A stretch of DNA of 64,000 nucleotides from Paenibacillus tianmuensis (lineage in GTDB: Bacteria; Bacillota; Bacilli; Paenibacillales; NBRC-103111). Shown one piece after another: positions 42,936-53,673 of the stretch; within the stretch, counting starts at the first letter, position 1; each line of letters opens with the position of its first letter. The DNA is taken from the NCBI RefSeq assembly GCF_900100345.1, contig NZ_FMTT01000009.1, positions 62,001-126,000 on the forward strand, read 5' to 3'. A program made the position numbers and the translations under genes. Below the pieces are notes generated by a model, which saw nothing but the letters and a program-made list of their open reading frames with translations, was not told the origin of the DNA and ran no database searches.

Positions 42936-44885
42936 ATGAAGGCATCGAACGTAACGGTTCGCCGTCGGTTGTTCGCCGCGCTGATTGTCGGAACGGCTAT
43001 TTTTCTGGCCTTGGCGGTGCGGCTCGCATACGTGCAAATCTGGCTCGGACCGGATCTGTCGGATAAAGCGGAAGATTCATGGCGACGTGACATTCCCGTC
43101 ACGGCCAAGCGTGGGGAAATCATGGACCGGAACGGGGCGCAGCTCGCATACAACATAAGTTCGCCTACGGTAATGGTCATTCCGGTGCAAATTCAAGATC
43201 CCCAAGCAACGGCGGCCAAGCTGGCGGCAGCGCTGGACGCAAGTCAGGAGACGATTTACAAGCAGCTGACGACAAGAGCGTCCAGCGCCTATATCAAGCC
43301 GGCCGGCCGCAAAATCACACAGGAAAAAGCCCGGGAAATCCGCGATATGAAGCTTCCGGGTATCGTCGTGACCGAGGATAATAAGAGATATTATCCGTTC
43401 GGGAGTTTGGCAGCGCACGTGCTTGGCTTTACCGGGATTGATAATCAAGGATTGACGGGCATAGAATTGAAGTATAACCGGACATTGACCGGCATAGGCG
43501 GCAGTATCTCGTATTTGGCCGACGCCGCAGGCAAGTCGATGCCCGGATCGACCGACGAGTACAAGAAGCCACTTGATGGCCTGAACCTTCAGCTCACGAT
43601 CGACAGCAACATTCAAGCGATCATGGAACGCGAGCTGGATCAGGCGATGCTCAAATATCAGCCGAACCATGTCATCGCGATTGCCATGGACCCGAATAAC
43701 GGAGAGATTTTGGCGATGGGGTCGAGGCCGGGCTACGAGCCGGGTAACTACAAAGCGTATCCGGTGGAGAACTACAACCGGAATTTGCCGATTTGGATGA
43801 CCTACGAACCGGGCTCCACCTTCAAGATTATTACGCTTGCGGCAGCATTAGAGGAGAAAAAGGTTAGCTTGACGGAAGGGTTTTTCGATCCGGGGGCGAT
43901 TGAGGTGGCTGGCGCCCGGCTGCGGTGTTGGAAGCGAGGCGGGCATGGCAGCGAAACGTTTCAGCAAGTGGTGGAAAATTCCTGCAACCCAGGCTTCGTG
44001 GTGATGGGCCAAAGACTTGGCAAAGAGAAGCTTTTCGAGTATATTTATAACTTCGGGTTCGGAAAAAAAACGGGGATCGATCTCGGCGGTGAAGAGAACG
44101 GAATTATGTTCAAGCCGTCGCGGGTCGGTCCGGTCGAACTGGCCACCACCTCGTTCGGGCAAGGGGTCTCCGTCACGCCGATTCAGCAAATTACGGCCAT
44201 ATCCGCAGCCATAAACGGCGGCAAGCTGTTTAAGCCGCATGTGGCGAAGGCTTGGTATAATCCGGACACCGGAGCGCTGGTCGAGGAGATGGAGCCGGAG
44301 CTTGTGCGCCAGGTAATCTCCGAAGCGACCTCCAAGCAGGTGCGGGAGACGCTCGAGAGTGTTGTGGCGAACGGAACCGGGCGCAATGCGTTCGTTGACG
44401 GCTACCGGGTAGGAGGAAAGACCGGAACGGCGCAAAAGGTCGTGAACGGACGCTATTCCGCGAGCGAGCACATCGTCTCCTTTATCGGATTTGCTCCGGC
44501 CGACGATCCGAAAGTCGTCGTGTACGCCGCGGTCGACAATCCCCAGGGCATCCAGTTCGGTGGATTAGTTGCCGCTCCGCTTGTCAAGGGAATTATGGAG
44601 GACACGCTTCGTTATATGAAGGTTCCGCCGCGCAAAGATCAAATGGATCGCAAATATGTGTACGGCGATACGAAAATCGTTGAAGTGCCGAATCTGGTAG
44701 GCATGAGCATCACGGATATTTACGAAACCATGAATATGAATTTTCAACTGGCTAAGTCTGGCGCAGGCGGTACTGTGATCAGCCAGATGCCGAAAGCCGG
44801 AACCCGGGTGGAGCAAGGCTCGACGATCCGGATTTATTTGTCCGATGCGAGCCCGCCGGAAAGCGGCAAACCGCAGGCGCAGTGA
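42936..44885 (+). CDS. spoVD: Stage V sporulation protein D (cortex transpeptidase)
   Basis: Class B penicillin-binding protein for spore cortex synthesis (649 residues). The N-terminal helix ALIVGTAIFLALAVRLAYVQ is followed by VTAKRGEIMDRNGAQLAYNI. Active-site Ser294 is in YEPGSTFKIITLAAALEE, the second motif is VENSCNPGFVVMG and the third is GGKTGTAQKV. A single C-terminal PASTA domain (VEVPNLVGMSITDIYETMNM) is typical of SpoVD. The start follows AAGGGGAAGGAGCGGGC. A 7-bp inverted repeat, TCCTGAA (42881-42887) with TTCAGGA (42913-42919), lies in the 75-bp gap before it. Confidence 0.95.
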   Translation: MKASNVTVRRRLFAALIVGTAIFLALAVRLAYVQIWLGPDLSDKAEDSWRRDIPVTAKRGEIMDRNGAQLAYNISSPTVMVIPVQIQDPQATAAKLAAALDASQETIYKQLTTRASSAYIKPAGRKITQEKAREIRDMKLPGIVVTEDNKRYYPFGSLAAHVLGFTGIDNQGLTGIELKYNRTLTGIGGSISYLADAAGKSMPGSTDEYKKPLDGLNLQLTIDSNIQAIMERELDQAMLKYQPNHVIAIAMDPNNGEILAMGSRPGYEPGNYKAYPVENYNRNLPIWMTYEPGSTFKIITLAAALEEKKVSLTEGFFDPGAIEVAGARLRCWKRGGHGSETFQQVVENSCNPGFVVMGQRLGKEKLFEYIYNFGFGKKTGIDLGGEENGIMFKPSRVGPVELATTSFGQGVSVTPIQQITAISAAINGGKLFKPHVAKAWYNPDTGALVEEMEPELVRQVISEATSKQVRETLESVVANGTGRNAFVDGYRVGGKTGTAQKVVNGRYSASEHIVSFIGFAPADDPKVVVYAAVDNPQGIQFGGLVAAPLVKGIMEDTLRYMKVPPRKDQMDRKYVYGDTKIVEVPNLVGMSITDIYETMNMNFQLAKSGAGGTVISQMPKAGTRVEQGSTIRIYLSDASPPESGKPQAQ

Positions 44886-44994
44886 AGGCTGACGCATCGA
44901 TGAAAGTACGGTAACATTTGGGGAAATGGGCTTTTCAGCACGCATTTTTTTGTCCATAATGATACCATGTGCAAAAGACGGAGGGGGACACAAC

Positions 44995-46488
44995 ATGCAA
45001 CTGAAGGAGCTGGCAGCCCAGCTTGCCGTCAGTCGGATAATCGGTGATGGTGATGCCCATATTCACGGTCTCGCGGCCGATTCGCGCAAAGTCCGGCCCG
45101 GAGATTTGTTTTTCTGCGTGCCCGGCCTGAAGACGGATGGTCACGACTATGCTGGGCTGGCGGTTGCGCAGGGAGCTGCCGCTTTGGTTGCGGAACGGGA
45201 GATTGAAGCGGACGTCCCCGTGCTGCTAGTGAAACAGGTGCGTTATGCTATGGCGGCTCTAGCCTGCCATTTCTACGGATATCCTAGCCGGGAGCTGAAG
45301 CTCATCGGCGTGACGGGAACGAACGGCAAGACGACGACGACGTATTTATTGGAAAAAATATTATCGGACCAAGGTTTTCAAACCGGATTAATGGGGAATA
45401 TCCATGTGAAAATCGGAGCTGTCCGTCATCCGAACGAAAAGAACAATACGCAAGAGGCGATTGAGCTTCAGCGTATTTTACGCGATATGGCTGATGCGGG
45501 AACCGATTACTGCATCATGGAAGTTTCTTCTCACGGCCTCGACATGGGGCGGGTGACCGGCTGCCAGTTCCGTACCGGCCTGTTTACGAACTTAACGCAG
45601 GACCACTTGGATTATCACGGGACGATGGAACGTTACCGGGAGGCTAAGGGGCTGTTGTTCTCCAGGCTCGGGAACGAATTCGCGCCGGTTGCCGATCAGC
45701 GCCAGTATGCGGTGCTGAACGGAGACGATTCGGCTTCCGACTACTTTGCCAAGCATACACCGGCGCAGACGATCGTGTACGGTATAGACAATCCGGCTGC
45801 CGACGTGAGGGCAGAGAACATAGAAATAACCGCCAAGGGTACCAAGTTCCGCTGCGTCACCTATCGCGGAACGACCGAGGTGACGATGCGGCTGGTCGGC
45901 CGGTTCAACGTGTACAACGCGCTCGGCGCCATCGCCGCAGCACTGGCGGAAGGGATCGAGCTGGAGCGGATTGTCGCCAGTCTCGGCAGCATCACTTCCG
46001 TTGAAGGACGAATGGAGATTGTGGATGCAGGGCAAGAGTCTCTTGTGCTGGTCGATTATGCCCATACGCCGGACGGCTTGGAAAATGCGCTCTCAACGAT
46101 CCGGCAATTTGCGGAAGGCCAAGTGTATTGCGTATTCGGCTGCGGCGGGGACCGCGACCGCGCTAAACGCCTGCTGATGGGAGGCGTGGCCGCAAAGTAC
46201 AGCGACTACGTATTCGTCACTTCCGACAATCCGCGGACCGAAGATCCAGAAAGCATTCTCTGGGATATCGAACCGGGCCTTGTCGAGGCCGGCTGGGACA
46301 AAGAGCGTTACGAGCTGATCGCCGACCGCAGACAGGCCATTCAAAAAGCGATTGCCCGGGCAACCTCTAAGGATGTAGTATTGATTGCGGGAAAAGGGCA
46401 CGAAACGTATCAAGACATCCAAGGCGTCAAGCATCCGTTTGACGATCGGTTGGTAGCGGAAAACGCGATAAGGGGACGGTTGCAGTGA
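44995..46488 (+). CDS. murE: UDP-MurNAc-tripeptide synthetase MurE (meso-DAP type)
   Basis: Adds the third residue to UDP-MurNAc-L-Ala-D-Glu. ATP-binding GVTGTNGKTTTTYLLE is near residues 104-119, and EVSSHGLDMGRV and TNLTQDHLDYHGTMERY are conserved. The loop TSDNPRTEDP carries the DNPR motif that marks meso-diaminopimelate-adding enzymes, so this cell wall should be DAP type. The ATG at 44995 follows GGAGGGGGACACAAC and gives 497 residues; the frame stays open to 44926 without another site. murF begins on the last four bases of this gene. Confidence 0.97.
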   Translation: MQLKELAAQLAVSRIIGDGDAHIHGLAADSRKVRPGDLFFCVPGLKTDGHDYAGLAVAQGAAALVAEREIEADVPVLLVKQVRYAMAALACHFYGYPSRELKLIGVTGTNGKTTTTYLLEKILSDQGFQTGLMGNIHVKIGAVRHPNEKNNTQEAIELQRILRDMADAGTDYCIMEVSSHGLDMGRVTGCQFRTGLFTNLTQDHLDYHGTMERYREAKGLLFSRLGNEFAPVADQRQYAVLNGDDSASDYFAKHTPAQTIVYGIDNPAADVRAENIEITAKGTKFRCVTYRGTTEVTMRLVGRFNVYNALGAIAAALAEGIELERIVASLGSITSVEGRMEIVDAGQESLVLVDYAHTPDGLENALSTIRQFAEGQVYCVFGCGGDRDRAKRLLMGGVAAKYSDYVFVTSDNPRTEDPESILWDIEPGLVEAGWDKERYELIADRRQAIQKAIARATSKDVVLIAGKGHETYQDIQGVKHPFDDRLVAENAIRGRLQ

Positions 46489-47894
46489 TCAGACGTACGT
46501 TGGCCGAGATTGCTGTCATGGCCGGAGGAACCTTGGCGCAAGGAACGCCCGGCGATGCCATGATTCACGGCGTTTCGAAGGATACGCGCACTCTCGCGGA
46601 GGGCAGCTTGTATGTGCCGCTGATCGGGGAGTCGTTCGACGGGCATACGTTTGCCAATGCCGCATTTGAACGGGGGGCAGCCGCAGCGCTGTGGCAGACG
46701 GACCGTCACAACCCGCCGCAGGGCAAGCCGCTGATTCTCGTGGACGATACGCTGTCGGCGCTGCAGCGTCTGGCCCAAGCCTATCGCCGTCAGCTGAAGG
46801 TACGCGTTGTCGGCATCACTGGCAGCAATGGTAAAACGACGACAAAGGATATGACGGGAGCCGTGCTGGCCACGGCCTTCCATGTGCATAAAACGGCAGG
46901 AAACTATAACAATCACATCGGTCTTCCGCTCACCTTGCTGGGGCTGGATGAGGATACCGAGATCGCCGTCCTGGAGATGGGCATGAGCGGGCGGGGCGAG
47001 ATTGAGCTGCTGTCCCGGCTCGCCGAGCCGGAGCTTGCCGTCATCACGAATATCGGAGATGCACATTTGCTGCAGCTCGGCTCGCGCACCGAAATCGCAC
47101 GAGCCAAAACGGAAATTTTGGCAGGACTCCAGCCCGGCGGCACACTGATCTATTACGGGGATGAGCCTCTGATTGAAGAGGTTCTGCCGGAGCTGACTCA
47201 GCCCGGACGAATGAAGGCGGGCGGATATACCAAAATCCGCTTCGGAGCGGGCGCGTCGAACGATCTATACCCTCTGGAAATGAAGATGGATGCGAAAGGA
47301 ACGCATTTTGTCGTCAACACTGATCCGGGAGTTCCTTTCTATATTCCGCTGCTCGGAGGACATAATGCGGTCAACGCGCTGGCGGCGATCGCTGTTGGAA
47401 AATATTTCGGACTGGATGCGGCGCGGATGGCAGAGGGCTTGCAATCGTTGGTCGTAACCGGGATGAGGATCGAAGTGTCGCAGACGCTTTCCGGCTTGAC
47501 CGTATGGAATGACGCCTACAACGCTTCCCCGACCGCGATGCGGGCCGCTCTCTCGCTTTTGCATGAGGCGACGGGCTATAGCCGCAAGTTTGCGGTGCTC
47601 GGCGATATGCTCGAGCTCGGTCCCGAAGAGGCGGAATTTCACCGGGAAGTCGGCCGTTTCGTCGATCCAGACGCGGTCGAGGCGGTGTATCTTTACGGCC
47701 CGCTTGCCCGGCATATCGCCGAGGGAGCGAGGGAGCGGTTTCCGGCGGAGCGCGTCCGGTATTTTGAAGATAAAGAAGAGCTGGCCCGCACGCTCGGTCA
47801 GGCTGCCGAAGCGCGCGACGTCGTGCTGATCAAAGGCTCGCGCGGCATGCGGATGGAGCAGGTGGCATCGTTTTTAATGCAATTGGGGGGATAG
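46485..47894 (+). CDS. murF: UDP-MurNAc-pentapeptide synthetase MurF
   Basis: Adds D-Ala-D-Ala to the UDP-MurNAc tripeptide (469 residues). The N-terminal domain has [20 protein letters not shown], the ATPase domain [20 protein letters not shown] near 107-126, and further [13 protein letters not shown] and [20 protein letters not shown]. It starts at a GTG overlapping the murE stop and ends 4 bp before mraY. In B. subtilis murF lies elsewhere with ddl; here it sits inside the dcw cluster, as in E. coli and many clostridia. Confidence 0.97.
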   Translation: MIRRTLAEIAVMAGGTLAQGTPGDAMIHGVSKDTRTLAEGSLYVPLIGESFDGHTFANAAFERGAAAALWQTDRHNPPQGKPLILVDDTLSALQRLAQAYRRQLKVRVVGITGSNGKTTTKDMTGAVLATAFHVHKTAGNYNNHIGLPLTLLGLDEDTEIAVLEMGMSGRGEIELLSRLAEPELAVITNIGDAHLLQLGSRTEIARAKTEILAGLQPGGTLIYYGDEPLIEEVLPELTQPGRMKAGGYTKIRFGAGASNDLYPLEMKMDAKGTHFVVNTDPGVPFYIPLLGGHNAVNALAAIAVGKYFGLDAARMAEGLQSLVVTGMRIEVSQTLSGLTVWNDAYNASPTAMRAALSLLHEATGYSRKFAVLGDMLELGPEEAEFHREVGRFVDPDAVEAVYLYGPLARHIAEGARERFPAERVRYFEDKEELARTLGQAAEARDVVLIKGSRGMRMEQVASFLMQLGG

Positions 47895-47898
47895 TCCG

Positions 47899-48861
47899 GT
47901 GGATTTTCAAATTGTCATGATCACGCTCGGCGTGGCCTTTTTGCTTGCGGTCATTATGGGACCTTTATTCATACCGCTACTTCGCAGACTCAAATTCGGG
48001 CAGCAGATTCGTACCGAAGGGCCGCAGGCGCATCTGAAGAAAGCGGGCACGCCGACGATGGGCGGGATCATCATCATGCTGGCGCTGGCGCTCGCCGTGC
48101 TGCGTTTCGGAGAAAAAAACATCGAAACGCTCATTCTTATTATCGCATCGCTTGGATACGGATTTATCGGATTTTTGGACGATTATATTAAAATTTTGTT
48201 CAAGCGCTCGCTCGGCTTGACGGCCAGACAAAAGCTGCTCGGGCAGCTCGCCGTCTCGATTATCGTATGTATCCTGCTAGTGCAGACCGGACACAACACG
48301 GACATCCGGATCCCTTATATCGGTTTTTCGTTTGATATCGGCTGGTTGTACTTCCCGTTCGTCGCTTTTCTCATGCTGGGCACGTCCAATGCGGTGAATT
48401 TCACGGACGGTCTGGACGGCTTGCTGGCCGGAACCAGCGCGATCGCATTCGGCGCTTATGCGATCATTGCTTTGAATAACTCGCAGCCGAATCTCGCGAT
48501 CTTCTGTGCCGCGATGGTTGGCGCCGTGCTCGGATTTCTGGTGTTCAACGCTCACCCGGCGAAAGTGTTCATGGGGGATACCGGCTCGCTCGGCATCGGG
48601 GGAGGATTGGCGGCCGTTGCGATTTTGACCAAAGCGGAAATTTTGCTGGCACTGATCGGCGGCGTGTTCGTGGTCGAAATTTTATCGGTCATCATTCAAG
48701 TCGTCTCCTTCAAGACAAGGGGGAAGCGGGTGTTCAAAATGAGCCCGATTCATCACCATTTCGAATTGACGGGCTGGTCGGAGTGGCGCGTGGTCATTTC
48801 GTTCTGGACGGCGGGGCTGATTTTGGCTGGTATCGGACTTTATATTAATGAGGTGTTGTAG
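47899..48861 (+). CDS. mraY: Phospho-MurNAc-pentapeptide translocase MraY
   Basis: Integral membrane enzyme that makes lipid I (320 residues, about ten helices). Conserved segments are [25 protein letters not shown], the metal-site [25 protein letters not shown] and the cytosolic histidine motif [11 protein letters not shown]. It starts at a GTG behind TTGGGGGGATAGTCC, 4 bp after murF, and murD follows 2 bp after its stop, so this is a tightly packed operon. Confidence 0.98.
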   Translation: MDFQIVMITLGVAFLLAVIMGPLFIPLLRRLKFGQQIRTEGPQAHLKKAGTPTMGGIIIMLALALAVLRFGEKNIETLILIIASLGYGFIGFLDDYIKILFKRSLGLTARQKLLGQLAVSIIVCILLVQTGHNTDIRIPYIGFSFDIGWLYFPFVAFLMLGTSNAVNFTDGLDGLLAGTSAIAFGAYAIIALNNSQPNLAIFCAAMVGAVLGFLVFNAHPAKVFMGDTGSLGIGGGLAAVAILTKAEILLALIGGVFVVEILSVIIQVVSFKTRGKRVFKMSPIHHHFELTGWSEWRVVISFWTAGLILAGIGLYINEVL

Positions 48862-48863
48862 GC

Positions 48864-50285
48864 ATGGAGCATCCCGCTCAGTACCGCGGCCGTCAGGTCG
48901 TCATTCTAGGTCTTGCGCGCAGCGGCGTTGCAGTCGCCAAATTGTTTCACGAGAACGGCTCGGTCGTCGCCGTCAATGATAAGAAAGAACGCCATTTATG
49001 CCCTGAGGCCGACGAATTGGAGGCTCTGGGTATTTCTGTTGTTTGCGGGAGCCATCCCGAAGGGCTTGTGCATGAGGGTGTTGCGCTCGTCGTGAAAAAT
49101 CCCGGCATTCCTTACACGATCGAGCCCGTCCGGCGGGCGGCCGAGTTGGAAATCGAAGTGGTGACGGAGGTCGAAGTCGCCTATCATATTTGCAAGGCGC
49201 CGATGATCGCCATAACCGGCTCCAACGGCAAGACAACCACGACGACGTGGACCGGTCTCATGCTCGAAGCGGGCGGATTAAAGCCGATCGTCGCCGGTAA
49301 CATCGGACGCGCCTTGACGGAAGCCGCTTTGGAAGCCGAAGCGGACAACCGGATGGTTGTTGAGCTGAGCAGCTTTCAGCTCAAAGGGACGCGTGCGTTC
49401 CGTCCAGCCGTGGGCGCTCTGCTGAACGTGTATGAGACGCATCTCGATTATCATGGGACGATGGACGATTACGTCGTCTCCAAGACGAAGCTGTTTGCTA
49501 ACCATACGGAAGCGGACACAGCCGTGCTGAACTGGGACGACCCGGTCTGCCGCCAAACGGCGAGCGCGATTCGTTCTTCGGTGCTGCCTTTTTCTGTCCG
49601 CGAGGAACTGTCTTACGGATTGTTCGTGCAGCCTCCGCTTGCCGCCGGGGACGAAGATACGGTACATACAATCGTTTACCGTGATAAAGACGGACAAGCT
49701 CACCGCATTGTGCCGGTACGGGAGCTCGGAATACCGGGCAGCCACAACGTGGAGAACGCGCTGGCAGCCAGCGCTATGGCCATCGCTTCCAGTGTGGAGC
49801 TGGAGACGATCGCCCAGGTGCTGAAGGAGTTCCGTGGGGTGGAGCACCGGCTTGAATATGTGGCGCAGAAGGGCGACGTGCTCTTTTATAACGATTCCAA
49901 AGCGACGAATCCTACGGCAACGATCAAAACGATCGAATCGTTCAAGCAAGACATCGTTTTGATTGCGGGGGGGCTCGATCGCGGATCGGATTACATGGAA
50001 TTGCTGCCCGTATTCCAAAGCCGGGTGAAAGGCCTTGTCGCCTTCGGAGAGACCAAGGAAAAAATCGACCGTGTGGCGCGCCTTGCAGGCATGAGCCGGA
50101 TTAAAACCGTCGATACTGCTGCTAAGGGTGCACGAGAAACGGTAGAGGAAGCGGTGCGACAAGCGCAGGCACTGGCGAAGCCCGGCGACGTTGTGCTGCT
50201 TTCGCCCGCATGCGCAAGTTGGGATATGTTTTCCTCTTACGAGGAGAGGGGAAGCATGTTTAAGGAGTCCGTGCATAACCTGTAA
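48864..50285 (+). CDS. murD: UDP-MurNAc-alanine D-glutamate ligase MurD
   Basis: Adds D-Glu to UDP-MurNAc-L-Ala (473 residues). The N-terminal Rossmann-like domain starts VVILGLARSGVAVAKLFHEN, the ATP site is [20 protein letters not shown], and NIGRALTEAALEAE, ELSSFQLKGTRAF, YNDSKATNPTAT and LLSPACASWDMFSSYEERG are diagnostic. It begins 2 bp after mraY and is followed by an 89-bp gap before spoVE. Confidence 0.97.
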   Translation: MEHPAQYRGRQVVILGLARSGVAVAKLFHENGSVVAVNDKKERHLCPEADELEALGISVVCGSHPEGLVHEGVALVVKNPGIPYTIEPVRRAAELEIEVVTEVEVAYHICKAPMIAITGSNGKTTTTTWTGLMLEAGGLKPIVAGNIGRALTEAALEAEADNRMVVELSSFQLKGTRAFRPAVGALLNVYETHLDYHGTMDDYVVSKTKLFANHTEADTAVLNWDDPVCRQTASAIRSSVLPFSVREELSYGLFVQPPLAAGDEDTVHTIVYRDKDGQAHRIVPVRELGIPGSHNVENALAASAMAIASSVELETIAQVLKEFRGVEHRLEYVAQKGDVLFYNDSKATNPTATIKTIESFKQDIVLIAGGLDRGSDYMELLPVFQSRVKGLVAFGETKEKIDRVARLAGMSRIKTVDTAAKGARETVEEAVRQAQALAKPGDVVLLSPACASWDMFSSYEERGSMFKESVHNL

Positions 50286-50374
50286 AAGGGGGGAACAAGC
50301 CCTGTCAGCGGGCATTGCTGATCCGGCGTGAAAGGTCCCTTCCCAGATTACCGAGAGGTAGAGGTGTGGGCGGT

Positions 50375-51472
50375 ATGGTGAAAGCACGTTCGACTCCGGA
50401 TTGGATGATGTTGGGCTCCACGCTGCTGTTGCTTGCCGTAGGCGTGATTATGGTGTACAGCGCCAGCGCGGTGCTTGCGTTTCGCGAGTTCGGCGACTCG
50501 CTGTACTATTTGAAACGCCAAGCGCTGTTTGCGGCGCTCGGCATCGCAGCAATGATTTTTACGATGAACACCGATTATTGGATCTGGAAAAAATATGCCA
50601 AAATCATTTTGATCGTCTGCTTCATTCTGCTGGTTGCGGTGCTTATTCCCGGCATCGGTGTCGTTCGCGGAGGGGCGCGCAGCTGGCTCGGCATCGGTTC
50701 GTTCGGGATTCAGCCGTCCGAATTTATGAAAATGGGCATGATTGTGTTTTTGTCCAAATGGTTGTCCGAGCAGCAGGGTACCATTACGCATTTTACCCGG
50801 GGGCTGCTGCCGCCGCTTGGCCTCGTCGGCCTCGCTTTCGGAATTATCATGCTGCAGCCCGATCTGGGAACGGGCGCGGTGCTGGTCGGCGCCGCCTTGC
50901 TGATCATCTACACGACGGGAGCCCGACTGCTGCATTTATCGTATCTCGGACTGGTCGGGATTCTCGGATTCGTCGGCTTGATTATAGCGGCGCCCTATCG
51001 GCTGCAGCGGATTACCGCTTTTCTCGACCCGTGGCAGGACCCGCTCGGCGCGGGCTATCAAGCGATTCAATCGCTTTATGCGATCGGTCCCGGGGGACTG
51101 GTCGGCCTCGGTCTGGGCATGAGCCGGCAAAAGTACAGTTATTTGCCCGAGCCGCAAACGGACTTTATCTTTTCCATCATTGCAGAGGAGCTCGGCTTTA
51201 TAGGCGGTTCTTTCGTGCTGCTGCTGTTCACCCTGCTGGTCTGGCGGGGGCTGCGTACGGCGATTACCGCGCCGGATACGTTCGGCAGTCTGCTTGCGAC
51301 GGGCATCGTCGGCATGATCGCCGTGCAGGTCATCATCAACATCGGCGTCGTGATTGGCATGTTTCCCGTCACAGGCATTACTTTGCCGCTAATCAGCGCC
51401 GGCGGCTCGTCTCTAACGCTGATGCTGACCTCGATCGGCGTGCTTTTGAACATTTCCCGGTATTCGAGGTGA
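50375..51472 (+). CDS. spoVE: SEDS peptidoglycan polymerase SpoVE/FtsW
   Basis: Multi-pass membrane glycosyltransferase (365 residues, about ten helices). Conserved SEDS segments are VGVIMVYSASAVLAFREFGD, VVRGGARSWLGIGSFGIQPS, LLPPLGLVGLAFGIIMLQPD with the catalytic Asp in QPDLGTG, and MFPVTGITLPLISAGGSS. Its position between murD and murG is that of B. subtilis spoVE, the cortex synthase partner of SpoVD. No other SEDS gene is in the window, so a vegetative FtsW role cannot be excluded. The ATG at 50375 is preferred; AGAGGTAGAGGTG lies upstream. Confidence 0.92.
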   Translation: MVKARSTPDWMMLGSTLLLLAVGVIMVYSASAVLAFREFGDSLYYLKRQALFAALGIAAMIFTMNTDYWIWKKYAKIILIVCFILLVAVLIPGIGVVRGGARSWLGIGSFGIQPSEFMKMGMIVFLSKWLSEQQGTITHFTRGLLPPLGLVGLAFGIIMLQPDLGTGAVLVGAALLIIYTTGARLLHLSYLGLVGILGFVGLIIAAPYRLQRITAFLDPWQDPLGAGYQAIQSLYAIGPGGLVGLGLGMSRQKYSYLPEPQTDFIFSIIAEELGFIGGSFVLLLFTLLVWRGLRTAITAPDTFGSLLATGIVGMIAVQVIINIGVVIGMFPVTGITLPLISAGGSSLTLMLTSIGVLLNISRYSR

Positions 51473-51481
51473 CCTTCCTTT

Positions 51482-52555
51482 ATGAAAAAAATCGTCTTCA
51501 CCGGCGGCGGTACGGCCGGTCATGTGACGCCGAATTTGGCGGTGATGGCCAGGCTGCGCAAGCTCGGCTGGGACATGGAATATATCGGTTCCAAGGATGG
51601 GATCGAGAGAGAAATTATCGAGCACGAAGGGGTTCCGTTTCATCATATCGCTTCGGGCAAGCTGAGGCGTTACTTTGACGCCAAAAATTTTAAAGATCCG
51701 TTCAAAGTGCTGCAAGGCGTCGGCCAGGCTTACCGGCTGCTGGGCAAAATTAAGCCCCACATCGTATTTTCCAAGGGCGGCTTCGTTACCGTGCCGGTTA
51801 TCGTTGCCAGCAAGCTGAGGGGAATTCCCGTCATTTCGCACGAGTCCGACTACACCCCGGGCCTCGCCAACAAAATTACGATGCCCCTCGTCTCCCGTAT
51901 TTGCGTGACTTTTCCCGAAACGTTGAAGTATGTCCGCGGAGACAAAGCGGAACGCACCGGTCTTCCGATCCGCGAGCAGATCTTGGACGGGAAGGCGTCC
52001 CGCGGACTGCAAATGAACGACTTTCATTCTCAAAAGCCTGTCCTGTTTATTATGGGCGGCAGCCTTGGAGCCCAGCGGATCAACCAAACGGTTCGCGAAT
52101 CGCTGGAGGCGCTGCTGGAGCGGTTTCAGGTCATTCATATTTGCGGGAAAGGAAATACCGATCCTTCCTTCGACCGAATCCGGGGCTACCGGCAGTATGC
52201 GTACGTCAAGGACGAGCTGCCCGATCTGCTTGCCTGCGCCGATCTGGTCGTCTCGCGGGCAGGCTCCACCTCCATCTTCGAATTTCTTGCGCTGCGCAAG
52301 CCGATGCTGCTCATCCCTTTGACCCGCCAGGCGAGCCGCGGAGACCAGATTCTTAACGCAGAATCGTTCCGGGGCATGGGATATGGCAAAGTGCTGTTCG
52401 AGGAGGACCTGAATCCGGAGTCGCTGATTTCCAATCTCTGGGGCCTGTCTGCGGAGCAGGATGAAATTCGGCAGCGGATGGAATTAAATCCGTACGGCAA
52501 CGGCACCGATCACGTCGTGAAGCTGCTTGAAACCTACTGTTTGCCTCGCACCTAG
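51482..52555 (+). CDS. murG: UDP-GlcNAc transferase MurG
   Basis: Makes lipid II from lipid I at the inner face of the membrane (357 residues). The N-terminal glycine-rich loop is FTGGGTAGHVTPNLAVMARL. The second loop is FIMGGSLGAQRINQTVRESL, and VVSRAGSTSIFEFLALRKPM with LIPLTRQASRGDQILNAESF forms the UDP-GlcNAc site. It begins 10 bp after spoVE. The 197 bp between murG and murB contain no gene and no promoter I trust. Confidence 0.97.
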   Translation: MKKIVFTGGGTAGHVTPNLAVMARLRKLGWDMEYIGSKDGIEREIIEHEGVPFHHIASGKLRRYFDAKNFKDPFKVLQGVGQAYRLLGKIKPHIVFSKGGFVTVPVIVASKLRGIPVISHESDYTPGLANKITMPLVSRICVTFPETLKYVRGDKAERTGLPIREQILDGKASRGLQMNDFHSQKPVLFIMGGSLGAQRINQTVRESLEALLERFQVIHICGKGNTDPSFDRIRGYRQYAYVKDELPDLLACADLVVSRAGSTSIFEFLALRKPMLLIPLTRQASRGDQILNAESFRGMGYGKVLFEEDLNPESLISNLWGLSAEQDEIRQRMELNPYGNGTDHVVKLLETYCLPRT

Positions 52556-52752
52556 TGAATTTTGCACTAGGCGATTGTCACACTCTGATACGTTTCACAT
52601 AAACTACACTATACCGTGACAGACACTTGGCGAAGCGGCGCGCAGCCTGGGCGCAAGAACGCGGAAGCTCTGCGCGTGCCGCCAATCCTTGGTTCCGGAG
52701 CTCGTTTACCGGAAATCCGGACGCCGCGTCGTTCTGTGAAGGAGGTTTTCCC

Positions 52753-53658
52753 ATGCAACAGGTCATAACGGAATTGCTGAACGGGTCCTGCGGCGAGTTG
52801 CGGCTAAACGAACCGCTTGCCCCTTACACCACGTGGAAAATCGGAGGTCCGGCCGACATTCTGCTCATTCCTCGTACACGATCGCAGCTTATCGATGCGG
52901 TAAAGCTGCTGAACCGGCACCAGACTCCATGGACGGCGCTGGGGCGGGGCTCCAACATGCTTGTAACCGACAAAGGGATACGGGGCGTAGTCATTAAGCT
53001 TGGAGATGCTCTGGAAACCGTAAGGTTCGAAGGGGAACTCGTCTATGCCGGCGGAGCCTATTCGTTCATTAAGCTGTCGGTGATGGCAGGCAAGGAAGGA
53101 TTGACCGGCCTGGAGTTCGCGGGGGGCATTCCGGGAACCGTGGGAGGCGCCGTCTACATGAACGCCGGGGCGCTCGGGTCTGATGTGTCACGCATCTTAT
53201 TGCGGGCTGAAGTACTGCTCCCGACAGGGGAGTTGGTGACGCTGAACAATGAGGATTTGGCTTATGCTTACCGACATTCGATTCTGCAGACGAAGCCGGG
53301 GATTGTGACTGAGGCGGTATTCCAGCTGCGGTATGGCGATCGCAAGGAGATTGCCGCTACACTCGCGTCGTACAAAGACCGGAGGCTGCGGACGCAGCCG
53401 CTGCAGCTTGCTTGCGCCGGAAGCGTCTTTCGCAATCCTCAAGGACACTTCGCCGCCAAGCTGATCGAGGAAGCCGGACTTAAAGGCCTTCGGGTCGGCG
53501 GAGCCGAAGTATCGCCCCTGCACGCCAACTTCATTGTCAACACCGGGCAGGCGACGGCCCACGACGTGCTCACCCTGATTGAACAAGTCAAGACTGCCGT
53601 GAACGAGAAGTTCGGCGTCTGCCTTGCAACCGAAGTATTGGTGGTAGGTGAGCGGTAA
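52753..53658 (+). CDS. murB: UDP-N-acetylenolpyruvoylglucosamine reductase MurB
   Basis: FAD-dependent reduction to UDP-MurNAc (301 residues; the type II, shorter form). FAD-binding segments are APYTTWKIGGPADILLIPRT, ALGRGSNMLVTDKG and LEFAGGIPGTVGGAVYMNAG. AGSVFRNPQGHFAAKLIEEA carries the catalytic Ser, and the final ATEVLVVGER the conserved Glu. The ATG at 52753 follows GAAGGAGGTTTTCCC; the open frame upstream to 52627 has no site. murA follows after 15 bp. Confidence 0.96.
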   Translation: MQQVITELLNGSCGELRLNEPLAPYTTWKIGGPADILLIPRTRSQLIDAVKLLNRHQTPWTALGRGSNMLVTDKGIRGVVIKLGDALETVRFEGELVYAGGAYSFIKLSVMAGKEGLTGLEFAGGIPGTVGGAVYMNAGALGSDVSRILLRAEVLLPTGELVTLNNEDLAYAYRHSILQTKPGIVTEAVFQLRYGDRKEIAATLASYKDRRLRTQPLQLACAGSVFRNPQGHFAAKLIEEAGLKGLRVGGAEVSPLHANFIVNTGQATAHDVLTLIEQVKTAVNEKFGVCLATEVLVVGER

Positions 53659-53673
53659 ATCGGAGGTGGGACT

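Noticed and set aside
50401-51678. A 425-codon frame overlapping spoVE and murG in another frame
   Set aside because: Arg-rich shadow; the real frames carry conserved family motifs.
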